Below are positions 1 to 10,280 of a DNA stretch of 64,000 bases, one piece after another. The position numbers were made by a program, and so were the translations under genes. The notes beneath the pieces are model-generated. The model saw only the letters and a program-made list of their open reading frames with translations. It made no database searches and had not been told where the DNA came from. How positions within the stretch are numbered: position 1 is the first letter of the stretch; each line of letters begins with the position of its first letter. The stretch is from contig VWPU01017834.1 in NCBI GenBank assembly GCA_013398955.1, forward strand, positions 124,001 to 188,000. Reading direction: 5' to 3'. The stretch is from Callaeas wilsoni (taxonomy: Eukaryota; Chordata; Aves; Passeriformes; Callaeidae).

Positions 1-376
1 TAACATAAAATCCTGCCAAGTGCATGACCTAGCATTTTGCATGAGTCTTCAGGGTTGTCTGGCATGTTCTGCATATATAGTCTCAGTTCTCCCTGGTGCT
101 GAAACTGCTCCCAGCTTTATGACACTATTGACTTTCCTCAGGATGCTTTTAATATCTATGTGAAATAATTAATGAAACCAAAATTTGATCCTTGAGGAAC
201 TCAGTCTCTACTCTCCAACTTTATGCTTCCCTTTTCAACAACCCCCAGTGCCATTTCCTTTTTTCTTATTTCCCCACCTATCTTATATTTCTTCTTCAAA
301 TTGTGTATTCTTCAGATCAGTTAATAGGTTTTTATGTGACACATCTGAATCATTGACAAAAGTTTTGGTAGAAGAG
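1..376 (-). mobile_element. Ancient CR1/L2-like LINE, reverse-transcriptase fragment (pseudogenised, cut by window edge)
   Basis: Read on the minus strand, this is a decayed LINE ORF2 reverse transcriptase. At 366-313 the translation KTFVNDSDVSHKNLL lines up with the CR1/L2 palm motif of the form KAFDTVSHxILL. At 200-186 the codons read VPQGS, followed by NFGFINYFT, matching the conserved VPQGS-x-LGPxLF-x-IxIND block. About 107-132 holds an eroded FADDTKLGG-like stretch in which the catalytic aspartates are lost. At about 41-16 a CKxLxHALG-like stretch fits the downstream K(C)xVLHLG block. The order and spacing fit one element. The first two motifs are in different frames and stops intervene, so it is non-functional. 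The element probably continues left of the window. CR1 versus L2 is not resolved, since this region is similar in both. Confidence 0.72.
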
Positions 377-3048
377 AACTGCTTCATTCATCAGGTAAAG
401 AAGAAATTGGATTTTTTTGTTTGGTTGGGGATTGATTTTTTTTTGTTTGGTTGGTTTTGAGGTTTTTCTTCTTTTTTTTTTTTTTTTAATCAGAAAATGC
501 CTGTCAAGATCTACTATTGGTAAGCTCTTTTTGGATTACATTTTCTTTTCTCTTTAATACTATACTTAGCTATTCATATCTTTAAGGTATGACACAAATC
601 TAATATATTTAGAGCATCAGAATTTTAACACAAGTCTTTGTCAATGAATTAATGAATTCAACGTAAACAACAGCATTGCAAGGAACTTGCTCACCCTGTG
701 AATTACAGAGAGGAAATTCCCTCTTGACAAACAGAAGAGGTAGATAAAGTATAGCTCCTTTTTGTAATGTGTTATATCATTATTTAAAACACGGTTCTTT
801 TGCTGTCTTTAGGTGAGCAAAGTCTGGGCAAAAGGAAGTCTGTTTCCCTTTGTGGTCTCAATTAAATCAATAGTGTACAGTATGCACCCAAAGGTTGGCA
901 CGGTAGCCTAAGATATATTAGAAGGAACATTATTTCTAGACTTTTAAAAAGAAATCTTTCATGGGGAGTTTTATCATCAGCACTGAATGTCAGATGGCTA
1001 AGAATCATTTTGCTCTCTGGTTTTTGAGTGCAGCCCAGTGCTGAAAGAGAAAGTACCTGAATCTTGTCCATTTAATTACTTTTACATTTTTAAATGTAAT
1101 TATTTTATGATAAAATAAGAACATACACTCTACATTGTTGTTACAGCTGGACTTTATTTCATGAGTTAAGGAAAAAGAAAACACCAATACTTTTACAGGT
1201 GAAAAGTTTTTCCATTGGTCAGGTGTAATATACTGTTATTTGTCAGTATTTTATCTGAGACATTCATCAATACTTCAGGAAAAAACACCAAATTCCCAAT
1301 AAAAAACTTTAACTCTTCAACTTTATCATAAAGCTCAACTATACAAGGGTCAGATACAACACTGGAAACAACAGATACTGTGCTGAAAAGGGATTGGACT
1401 GAAACAAGAAAATCTCATTTTGATGCTGTCACTTCTCTGCTAAGCTCCTTTAGGGAAATTATATCAACTCACTTGTTTTTCATTAAGGTCGCTCTGTCAC
1501 TCAATGATATTGGCATAAGTCATGACATCTCTTAAAAAAAGCAACTGAAAAACAAACCACAAAATACATGTGAAGAAAAGAAGCTAATCACTTACAAGTA
1601 TTCCATTTTTTTCCAAATTATTCATCTAAAAGCACTCAGTACAGCAATAATAGGGTATGTATTCAGATTGCAATTTGGTAAAGTGGTAGTGGATGCTTCC
1701 ATAATTCAGATGAACTCACCTGTTCAGTCTGAGATAGCTATTTAATCAACCCAAATTTCCTTCAGAGACTTATGACTAACCCAATCAAGACCAAAATGAT
1801 CAAATGTGCAATACTGAAATTATCTCAGGTGCGCAGTAATAAATCATACAGAATTCCACAATAAAAGTACTAAGGAGAGAAGCATTTCAGTAATGCAGGA
1901 GGCACAGTTCATGTTATTACACTACTTAGTGTTAATGTGCTTTAATAGCTCTAATGGCTCAGCATAAACCACATACTGTGTTAGAGCTACATCTGTAGGA
2001 TGGTGCCATTTGTTCTAACCTCAAATTTGTATTAAACAGGGCTATTAGGATAAAAGTATAGGCTAAATGTGTTCACGCTACCAGTTTTTTAGTTTTTGAC
2101 ATGTTCTCTGAGAGGTAAATTTATGACTAATTAGCAAATTTAATATCATTAGAAGAAATAAAAAACAACATACAAAAAATTTAATCTGTAACTAATTAAT
2201 TTTTTTCTATGCAACCCTTTTGTTAGTTATGAGAGATATGACTATGCTACTTATCATAGTATATATTTAGGTTGCTGAATTCTATCGGCTCAATCAGCTC
2301 TACCTTCTACAAATAGAGAACACCGTAGAATTGCAACCATCTTGCAACAGATGGAAAGCAACTGAGCAACTCAATGAGTAATATGGAAAGGAGGATTTTG
2401 CTCAAGAATAGTATATAAAAAAAATCAGAACTTGACCATTAGAAACAGGTGTATATATACACAAAGGATGGGATTGTATTTTCAAGATACTTTAGTGAAG
2501 CTGGTTTGGATTTATATCAGAAGGCGACATTCAAAGAACTAAAAGGAAAGTCAGATGTTCAATCTGTTCTGACACCTTAACCCACTAAGAGAGCATTTAA
2601 TGGCCTAAACAAAAGAAAGAACTCTGCCAGCATTAATCAGACAGTAACCAAGGATTTCAATCTATCTTTTCATTTTCTTCCACATCTGCAAAACGAGTCA
2701 ATAGGAATATAGATTTAAGCACAGTGAAAAATAAAGATGGTGTTTTTGAGGTGTCTCTGAGCAGTAGCCATTAACTTAAAAATTATTCTAATTGTACACT
2801 ATTATAGTAGGAATGTATCTTAAGTTCTTTCCTGTCAGTGAACTGAGAGGTTAAATTGTGTTTTCACAGGCAATGCACTGCCATATTATCTCCTATTAAC
2901 TGATTTACCGAATAGAACTCACTTAAAACTAACATAGATCACATGCTACTGGTATGGTTTGTCTTTTTCTGGTTTTACCTGGCAGTTTTGAACTCTGAGC
3001 CAGCTTTCTCTATTTTTAATATTCATGACAGAAGCCACAGTAAGGTTA
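377..3048. other. Gene-free AT-rich unique sequence
   Basis: No coding region, RNA gene or repeat is recognised apart from a T/G-rich low-complexity stretch at about 410-488 that ends in a T run (472-487). The longest open frames are under 90 codons and resemble no family I know. The sequence is AT-rich with scattered short A and T runs, as expected for intergenic or intronic vertebrate DNA. Confidence 0.6.
410..488. repeat. T/G-rich low-complexity tract ending in poly-T
   Basis: Repeated TTTGG and TTTGGTTGG-like words lead into an uninterrupted T run at 472-487. It lies just beyond the 5' side of the antisense LINE relic. It could be a slippage-prone tract or the remnant of an A-tail of something inserted on the minus strand. 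No insert body is visible. Confidence 0.6.
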
Positions 3049-3616
3049 TGTTGCCATATGATGGGTTTACCATGCCTCGATACCATGGCCCCACCACTCC
3101 ACTCTGTCACTCCCCTTCTCAACAGGATGGGGGTATGGGTAGAAAAGATGGAGAAAAGCTTAAGGGTCTAGATAAATGCAGTTTGATAAAGCAAAATTAA
3201 AGGCTGAAAGTGGAAGCACAGAAAACAAAAGATTTTTATTCTCTACTTCCCATCAGCAGGCAATGTTCGGCCACTTGCAGGAAGCAGGGCTTCAGTACAG
3301 GTAGCAGTTTCACCAGAACACAAATATAATAACAAATACCCCCTGGGGCTCCTCCTTTCTCATAGCATTTATTGCTGGGCTGATGTCATATGGGTTGGAA
3401 TATCCCTGTGGTCAGCTGGGGCCAGCTGTCCTGGCTGTGTCCCCTCCTAAGGTCTCGCCCACCCGCCGGCCGCTGGTGAGCGGGGATGCTGGAAGGCAGC
3501 CCCGACGCCGTGGAAGCACCGCTCAGCCGTAGCCAGCTCACTGGGGTGTTACAGCCCTTTCTGCTGCCACTACCAAGCACTGTGAGGGCTGGTCTGGGCA
3601 AACGAAACCCAATACA
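3049..3616 (-). mobile_element. Solo LTR of an avian endogenous retrovirus (ERVL/ERVK-like), minus strand
   Basis: On the minus strand the element starts TGTATTGGGTTTCG at 3616. It passes through a GC-rich U3 (about 3400-3600), a degenerate core-promoter segment near 3362-3376, and a poly-A signal AATAAA at 3240-3235. It ends in a U5 whose last bases (…GGCAACA, at 3049) resemble the usual 3' end of this LTR class. The motifs 'gctgaccacagggatattcc' just upstream of the promoter and 'gatgggaagtagagaataaa' are characteristic of a common bird LTR, as I recall it. No internal gag-pol-env, primer-binding site or second LTR is seen nearby, so this is a solo LTR, presumably left by recombination. A clear target-site duplication is not visible, which suggests age or a boundary error of a few bases. 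Promoter activity, if any, would point left. Confidence 0.72.
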
Positions 3617-3776
3617 CACCATTTTCATCTTGTGCTCTACTCTTTGCTTCAAATCTTACAAACAGCATAAAAATTATGATATAAAGGTAAGTTCCAGAGG
3701 TACAACTTATAGTACCATTGCAAAGGAGTACATACTGGGGTTTTTCTGCAAGATTCGACTCTTCAAAATAAACCAT

Positions 3777-3793
3777 CCCCCCCCCCCCCCCCC
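3777..3793. repeat. Homopolymer C17 tract
   Basis: Seventeen consecutive C residues lie in AT-rich DNA about 160 bp right of the solo LTR. The opposite strand is G17, which can form G-quadruplex-like structures and is prone to length error in sequencing. No repeat body is attached. Confidence 0.9.
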
Positions 3794-6700
3794 GAGAAAA
3801 AGAGTACTTCTACCTGCTGCATTACTGCACACTGGAGTGCGTTGCTACAGATTATTATCATGGAGAACAGTGTCACGTGTTCAAGAATGAACTGCACTAT
3901 TTAGCGTTGAACACATCCATTAGTGCATATTAAAATAAGAATGTAGATAAAGTCTTTGGGTCAGGAACGCATTTAGCTGCTGATTCCCAGGAATTGCAAG
4001 AGTGCAGGAAAAGAGGATTACCCAGCGCTCACCTTTTTCTCAAATTCATTTTTAAGCCTCTGTAATAGGCCATTTAGTACAGGAAAAAATTCTCATGATG
4101 CACTTCCAATCCTCCAACTGCAAATATGTCTACTTAAGCCTGCTCTTCCTTGTTCACCTCTCTCTCTCCCACACACTTAATAATTTGGGAGTCTTGAAAA
4201 CAAACACTGCGCTTTTTGACATCAAGGAAAATATCAACACAGGCTTTGATGAGAACAGTACTGTCAAAATGTAAATATATAAAGAGCATGTATTACTCTG
4301 AGGTTCTTGAAAATGAAAGAATCTACATTATTTTAATTAAAATAATGTAGACCTTTACTGACATTACTGCTCAATCTATAATTCCTTTTCCAGTACTTTT
4401 AACTATGCCAACTTCAGAACAAGCAAGGCAAGTGAAAGAATAAAAATTTGCAAAATATACATGAAAATAAAAAAATCCTACTTTCATTGAAACTTTTGGT
4501 CAATGAAACTGTGTTTTAACAAGAGAAACAAATAACATATAAGTTACAATATGCTTAGAACATATGTGTAATAAAATTCGTCTGCAAACCACATCCTGTA
4601 TAAAATTGTTGCATAAGAAACAACTGATGGATAGTAACTGAAAATATTTACTGATTCATGCTCTATAGAACAGTATGGGTAGCACCTTGAATTTAAGACT
4701 TGGAATGAGATCTTCTATTACAATAGCTTGAGAAAATACCACACTTTTCCTATAAATTTATATTCATTTTGTAGGAGTAGGTACAGCAGGTTAGTGTATC
4801 AAGGTTTAAAGAATGTATGTCAGGTGACCAGATAACCTATTTATTGAATCAAAAAATCAAACAGAAAAACCCATTAATGAACAGACTTCCTTGTGATTTC
4901 ACCTTTTGGGACACAGTTGGAAGTACACAACACATAAAATATGGCACTTCTATTTTTGACTAGCAAGAAATCCAAAAGGTAAAAGCAAAGACATAAAACA
5001 CATTTGAAACCTTGGCTTGAGTTTTGCTCTGGATGGATAAAGACCTCTGTCACTGGAACTGCTATTTATTTTGGAAACAGGCTGTCCGTACCTAATGAAA
5101 ACCAGAACACAAGTAGATTGCACACTTATTGGGTCATGTAACAATCGTATGCAAATCACACACTGACTTCAACACGAATTTCCCACGCACTCTGATCTGC
5201 AAGTTTTTGTCTTGAGCCATTTAGAAATATTGGAGGAAGTCCGATAAGGAAAAAAGCCCCATTTCCCTGCCATAAGGCATGCAATGGTTTGTTTAATGAA
5301 AACTAACCCAAACTCTGCCCGGGTTGCCACAGTTGTGTTTCTTTGGCTATTGATGACATGATCACCTGTCTAAACCAAGACTTTAAAATCTCAGGGAGGG
5401 GCATGAATAATTAGAGACAGTGCAGCTGAAGGTAAGGTTACTCAAAGATCAGATTACAGACAGGATCAGCAGTCACGGGAGAAGTTGTGGTCTTGCAACA
5501 TCTTTCATATTCCCACAGGAGAACTCTAACAGCCCCCACTCTTCCCAACATATATTCATTTTTTCTGGTGTTTTTGGAGGCAGCTGCAGCACTGTATTAC
5601 AGTTTCAAGCCATGAACTATCTTGGCATGCCTGATTGGCCGAAGAGAATTAGAGCAAAATATTATTTCAGTTGAGTGGATTTTGATAAAAAGCATGTAGG
5701 TATCAATGAAATTTCCCAAGTAAGCTGTTCTTGCCTAGAGGCCTTAGGGCTGATGACATGATGCTTGGCTTCTCTTCGCAGATTTGCCACTGACCTGTTT
5801 TGTGACCCTCTTTAGTGCCTCCTTTCTTTTCCTCCCACCCAGATGTCTGCTTAAATTGTGGATGTGTCAAGAGAGAAATTATCCCTTTCCACGCATTTTT
5901 GCCAATCAAACACTGGTTTTGGTTGCTGGTTCTTTTATGCTTCTAGGAAAGGAAACTCTAACTCCCTTGCCCCCAAAATCCCAGCACTACTACCAAAATT
6001 ACCAGAAGACAGGTTATACTGGAACAATTTTGTAATAATTTAATATGGATTTTATTTGCATCTGCATTTAACAAATATTGGGATGGAAAATGATCATAAA
6101 ATTTCTTCTTGACTCTAATACACTTTAGCACATTATTCTGTTCTCTGATCAATCATTTCAATGTATTAATAAAATCATGCTGAAAATGTCTTCACTAGCA
6201 TATTTTTTATGTCTTCAGCTCATCAGGAAAAGAAAGCCCTTGTCACTAGTGAAGGCCTGACAAGGCTTGTCATCTTTTTTCTCATCTTTCTTTTCAGTGT
6301 CACTGGATCCCATTGCAGATACTGTTAATTTAATAGCACGTCTTTCATACTGGGATACATCAGATATTGTCTAGTGTTTCTGTTCTGAGACAAAAAGAGA
6401 TCCCTGAAGTGTAACATAGGGTTACTATGATTTTATATTATATATAAGTGTAGGATAAAATTAAAGAGCTATCTAACTGGTACTGCTTGCTTTGTTACTT
6501 CCCCCCCTTCTTTTTCATTTAATACTTGACCAAAGAAAAAATAGGCATGATTCAAGGAGGAAAGCATCTTAGAACTTCAAACTCTTTGTGAAATGCCCCA
6601 AATCACTGAAGTGATGTACAACTTTCTGTTAGCTTGGATCACTCTCTAGTAACATTCATTCAACCATGCATCCATTACAATCATAACTGACTGTAAACAG

Positions 6701-7440
6701 TTCCATGCTACACATTTAAAAGATAGTTTAAACACCAGGAGAGTTTATTTTCTGCAACTTCTAGATTATTATCTGTGGTATGCCATGAAACATAGGTAGA
6801 TGGGTTTTTAATACAATCTTTTCTGGTTTATGGTTTTTCCTGTTATATGTTAATGACTTATTGCTTTGAAATTCTATAAATAAGACCTGACAGAGGGTTA
6901 TAATGCTTCCTCAGTAACATTCTCCAATTATTCATTGCATATCTCTATTTTTTTTACTTTTGTTGATTTCTTCTTTCAACTAAACAATCCTTCTTTTCAT
7001 TCTTCCTTGCATATCTAATAAACTGGCACTTGAAATTTTAAGAGAGACTATGACTATAACGAAGGCAATATTCCAGATGTGAAAGTCTTATTGATTTAAC
7101 CTGACATTAAAAGAATTTACTTCTAGCCTGAACTTTAATCAACCTCACAATTCCCTTTTAAAGGAAAATTCTTGTTGAGCAAATCAGTTCATTAAACTCC
7201 GTACAGTACAGCTATGCTTTTTCATTGAATAATTGTGGAACAAGCACAATGACCATCTACTGGCTGTTTTAAGCATTTATTTACTCCTTTAAAATACTCT
7301 TTGGTTTAATTTTTTTTTTGTTCAGCTGCTACCATTGCTGTAATATATGGCACTGAAACAAAAATATACTGTGGTCTTTTCTTTGAGGAGATCTGCTTCT
7401 CCTGACAGCCTGAAAAGACTCTGCACTTGGTGAGAGAACA
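3794..7440. other. Gene-free AT-rich unique sequence
   Basis: No gene or dispersed repeat is recognised. Apart from the 30-bp palindrome (4322-4351), it contains only short T and A runs, for example T9 near 7311-7319. Open frames are at most about 85 codons and look random. Confidence 0.55.
4322..4351. repeat. Perfect 30-bp palindrome
   Basis: A 15-bp arm beginning TCTACATTATTTTAA is followed immediately, with no spacer, by its exact reverse complement. The flanking bases (A at 4321, C at 4352) do not pair, so the symmetry stops sharply at 30 bp. At this base composition I estimate such a 15-bp arm would occur by chance in well under 1% of windows this size. The TTAA centre and AT-richness would favour cruciform extrusion. 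Possible origins are the fused termini of a small inverted-repeat transposon, a fold-back mutation, or a binding site. None is established. Confidence 0.95.
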
Positions 7441-7970
7441 GATTTTCACGTAGGAATCTGACCACGCTCATCACGGGAAAAATCTGCCCAGACCTGGACA
7501 AGGTGGAAGAAAACGAAAACCGACAGGTTACAGGTGGCTGCCGTGTGTGATAGCCCAGCTTTGCTGTTAATTGTCGTGGCTGAGGGCACCACGGGCTCCC
7601 TGTCCTTGCCCAGTTCCTTGGGAGCAAGTGCACCCTGCCATGACCCAGGAGCTGTGTCAGTCCCCCCGGGCTGTCAGCCCCTGCTGATGGCATCCAGCCC
7701 CGCAGCCCACCCCCAGCCTGGTCCCTCCCGCTGTTCAGGGAGGTGCCCCGTGCCAGGGCTGGGGCTGTCCCCAATGCCAGGGCTGGGGCTGTCCCCAGTG
7801 TTCCTTGGCCACACTGCTCCTGACAGGGGTCGGGAGTCCCACGTGGTGCCCAGCTCCCTGGCCATCACCCCGCAAGATTCCCTGACATTAGTAACGGAGG
7901 CCGTAGAGGAAGTTAAATTGAAGGTCATAGTGGTGCCCACTGCGATGCGATGAGGAGTCTACAGGTACAA
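7441..7970. other. Unexplained GC-rich patch with a moderate CpG load
   Basis: GC content rises sharply compared with both flanks, and I count roughly 20 CpG dinucleotides. That is depleted relative to expectation but richer than the surroundings. It contains a 24-bp tandem duplication (7751-7798). Overlapping open frames exist on both strands: 150 codons on minus at 7774-7322 and 139 on plus at 7534-7953. Both are largely the product of stop-codon scarcity in GC-rich DNA, are proline/glycine/serine-rich, and show no recognised domain. Possible explanations are a decayed CpG island or promoter, an unrecognised LTR, or biased gene conversion. Confidence 0.45.
7751..7798. repeat. 24-bp minisatellite-like tandem duplication, two copies
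   Basis: The unit begins TGCCAGGGCTGGGGCTGTCC. The copies at 7751-7774 and 7775-7798 differ only at the last base. It is GC-rich and G/C strand-skewed, typical of slippage in a minisatellite seed. Confidence 0.93.
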
Positions 7971-8739
7971 TAAAACAGGAATACTTGAAACCAGACTCCC
8001 ACTGGAGCTGGTGATGTGGAGAGGCAGGCATGTCTGAGACCTTGCTATAGGTCTATTCCTTCCACACACTTCTAATCTGCACATCTCAGAAACTTCTGCC
8101 TAAAAATGATACAGGAAGAAGACATTTAATTAAGGTAAACCCGTCTAGATTGTGATCTGAAAGTGTTGCCAGATGAACTCCAGCAAAACAGTTCAAGATT
8201 TCTTAATTATTTACCCAGAGGGCAATTAGTAAATATTTACCATTTAAAGTCTAATTAAAATAGAAGCAAGAATACAGTCAAGTTAAGCACCCTGCCTTGG
8301 AGGTCATTCCAGTTTTGGCAGAAGACATTTATGGGAAAGCATTGCAGATAAACAGATCAGAACACTGACTGTAGCAGACTTTTTTATTACAGCACGTAAA
8401 TAATTTAACTCTAATCTCTTTAATTGGCCTTGATCGGACTTATGGTTTTTTTCCAGGAAAAAAATGGCATGTTACAGTACCTCAGGACAATTTGGTTGTT
8501 GTTTTGTTGTTGTTGTTGTTGTTTTAAACACAGAGGTTGGAGAAAGAAATGCTGTCATGCTCATCTAATGCGCCAGTTGCAGTGAACATAATGGGTACCT
8601 CTGAACATGGGTAAAATGCTGAGAAGGGTTTTCTAGGACTCCCAAAAGTCTTCAGATATGTGTTATAAGAAGATATATTCGTTTTAATTAGGATGTTCTA
8701 GAAGTGGGCTTGAGTCAAAACATTCTTCTGGAGCAATTC
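7971..8739. other. Gene-free AT-rich sequence with a homeodomain-core-rich block
   Basis: No gene is seen. About 8200-8275 is dense in TAAT/ATTA cores, a composition seen in conserved enhancers but also expected in AT-rich DNA. It also holds the GTT microsatellite listed separately. Confidence 0.4.
8491..8525. repeat. (GTT)n microsatellite
   Basis: A run of GTT units, interrupted once by a TTTT, including about six perfect consecutive units at its right end. It is likely to be length-polymorphic. Confidence 0.9.
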
Positions 8740-8885
8740 CAAACACATCATAGAGTATGCTGAGCTGGAAGACACCCACAAGGATAATCAAAGTCCCAGT
8801 CCTGGCCCTGCACAGGGCAGCCCCAAGAATGCCACCATGTGCCTGAAAGTATTGCCCAAACACTTGTAGGCTTGGTGCTGTGACC
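8740..8885 (-). mobile_element. CR1 LINE 3'-end fragment, minus strand
   Basis: On the minus strand this reads through the typical CR1 3' untranslated block. A 'gtgtttgggcaatactttcagg' equivalent comes first (8856-8835), then 'cacatggtggcattcttggg', then 'ctgtgcagggccagga', and finally a 'gatTatccttgtgggtgtcttcc' equivalent close to the 3' terminus, which ends in 'actctatgat' at about 8746. The 5' truncation is what target-primed reverse transcription usually leaves. A 113-codon minus-strand open frame over this block is not a protein gene. Divergence from the recalled consensus is moderate, so this insertion is younger than the RT relics elsewhere in the window. Confidence 0.82.
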
Positions 8886-10049
8886 ATTTTCCTGGTGAAC
8901 TTTTCCAGAGTCACATGTGGAAATTGAATCAAAACTTGAGCTCCCACTACAAAGACATTAGGAATATAAACATCTTGCAAGCACACACGTTCAACCAAAA
9001 TCCAAATCCTAAAAAATCTATACATTGGAGAAGTAATTTACACAAATCCTTTATAAGACATTTCAGCCTCATGGACCACAGTACTGGTTCTGCAACTGAA
9101 TATTAGTGTGTCTGAATGGATTTATGCCTGAAGAAGTTTAATATGTATTTTATAAAATGGAGTTTTGTTGTGATAGGTGTTTACCTGTAGACAGCTAGAG
9201 AAGAACTCAGACCAATATATTGGCTTCTGTAGTTTCTGTCCACTGTATTTGTCCTTAGGGATGCATCTTGTGATTAAATGTGATCATAAAACTTAATGGA
9301 GCAATGGGAAAGTTGAGGTTCTCCCACCATCAAAAACACTTGCTGAAACGGAATAGAAATTTGAAATTTATTTTTCAGTGAGAACTAAAGAAAAATAATC
9401 CTTTGCTTGCCTGAATAAATATCTTTAAAGTTCTGCTTTGCTCTTCATACCACAGCAACAGCATTCTGGTTTGCCAGAACTCGCCTTTCTACTGACTATA
9501 AAACTGAATGTTTCATGAATTTAGGAGAGATTTACGAGGAAATTTAGGACTAAAATCCCATTTGCCAGCTCATGACTTGCAGAATCGAAATCTATGGATT
9601 GTCCCAATTGCTGAATACAGTAGAAGGGAAACTGGAAAAAAGCTGGTGACTGGAAGGCATAAATTGAGTGACCTCAGGAATGTGTTAAGTTGTTAGCACA
9701 GAGACTACTGAGCCCTTGGGGCAAGTTCTTGTTGTATTAATGTATATGTAGATCCTATGAATAATGGTTAAAAAATAGCATTTTCAGTGTTTCACAAACC
9801 CTGCTCAATCTTTTGGTACTATGGGGAAGTAAGTAACAGGTAAACATGGTCCAAATGAAAGCAATGAAGATAACTGCCCTGTCACATTTCTCTCCCCCCT
9901 TTTTATTTCTTGGATAGACTCACAGGCTCTGCAGAGAATAGGTTGGGACACGGAGTTCCATGTAGCTTTGTTCCTTGCCTGGAATGCAGTGTTCCACGTA
10001 ACAGCAAGCCCAGGTGCCATTTCAGAACAGCAGCACTTTAACAATAGCC

Positions 10050-10240
10050 CATTTCCATATATTTCAAGAGGAGGAGAAACTATTGTTTATTAGAAGAATT
10101 CTAAGTAATTGGCAGCAGTCACAAATTCTCCAGCTGGCCAAGTGCTAATGTGTTATTAGCTGAATCTCTGAACATTTTGTGATGATTATAAATAGGCATA
10201 GGGCAAGTTGTTGTTTATAATGGAAATATTAAAATTAGCA
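10050..10240. promoter_or_regulatory. Candidate conserved noncoding element (speculative)
   Basis: The stretch combines homeodomain-type cores (GTAATTGG near 10106, TTATTAGC near 10153) with a low-repeat composition, low CpG content and a FOX-like TGTTTAT word near 10213. This is the texture of vertebrate developmental enhancers, but I have no alignment, so conservation is inferred only from appearance. Confidence 0.2.
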
Positions 10241-10280
10241 TACATATATAAGTATATAAATACACACATGCACACGTATA
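10239..10280. repeat. TA/CA-rich degenerate microsatellite
   Basis: Imperfect alternation of CATA, TATA and CACA words. It is a purine-pyrimidine alternating stretch with some Z-DNA-forming potential. Confidence 0.65.

Noticed and set aside
6360..6420. GATCCCTGAAGTGTAAC stretch resembling an antisense LINE RT segment
   Set aside because: Only one short block matches and neighbouring RT motifs are absent.
7322..7774. 150-codon minus-strand open frame, the longest in the window
   Set aside because: It spans a GC-rich patch where stops are scarce, overlaps a long plus-strand frame, includes the 24-bp duplication, and has no recognisable domain or conserved start context.
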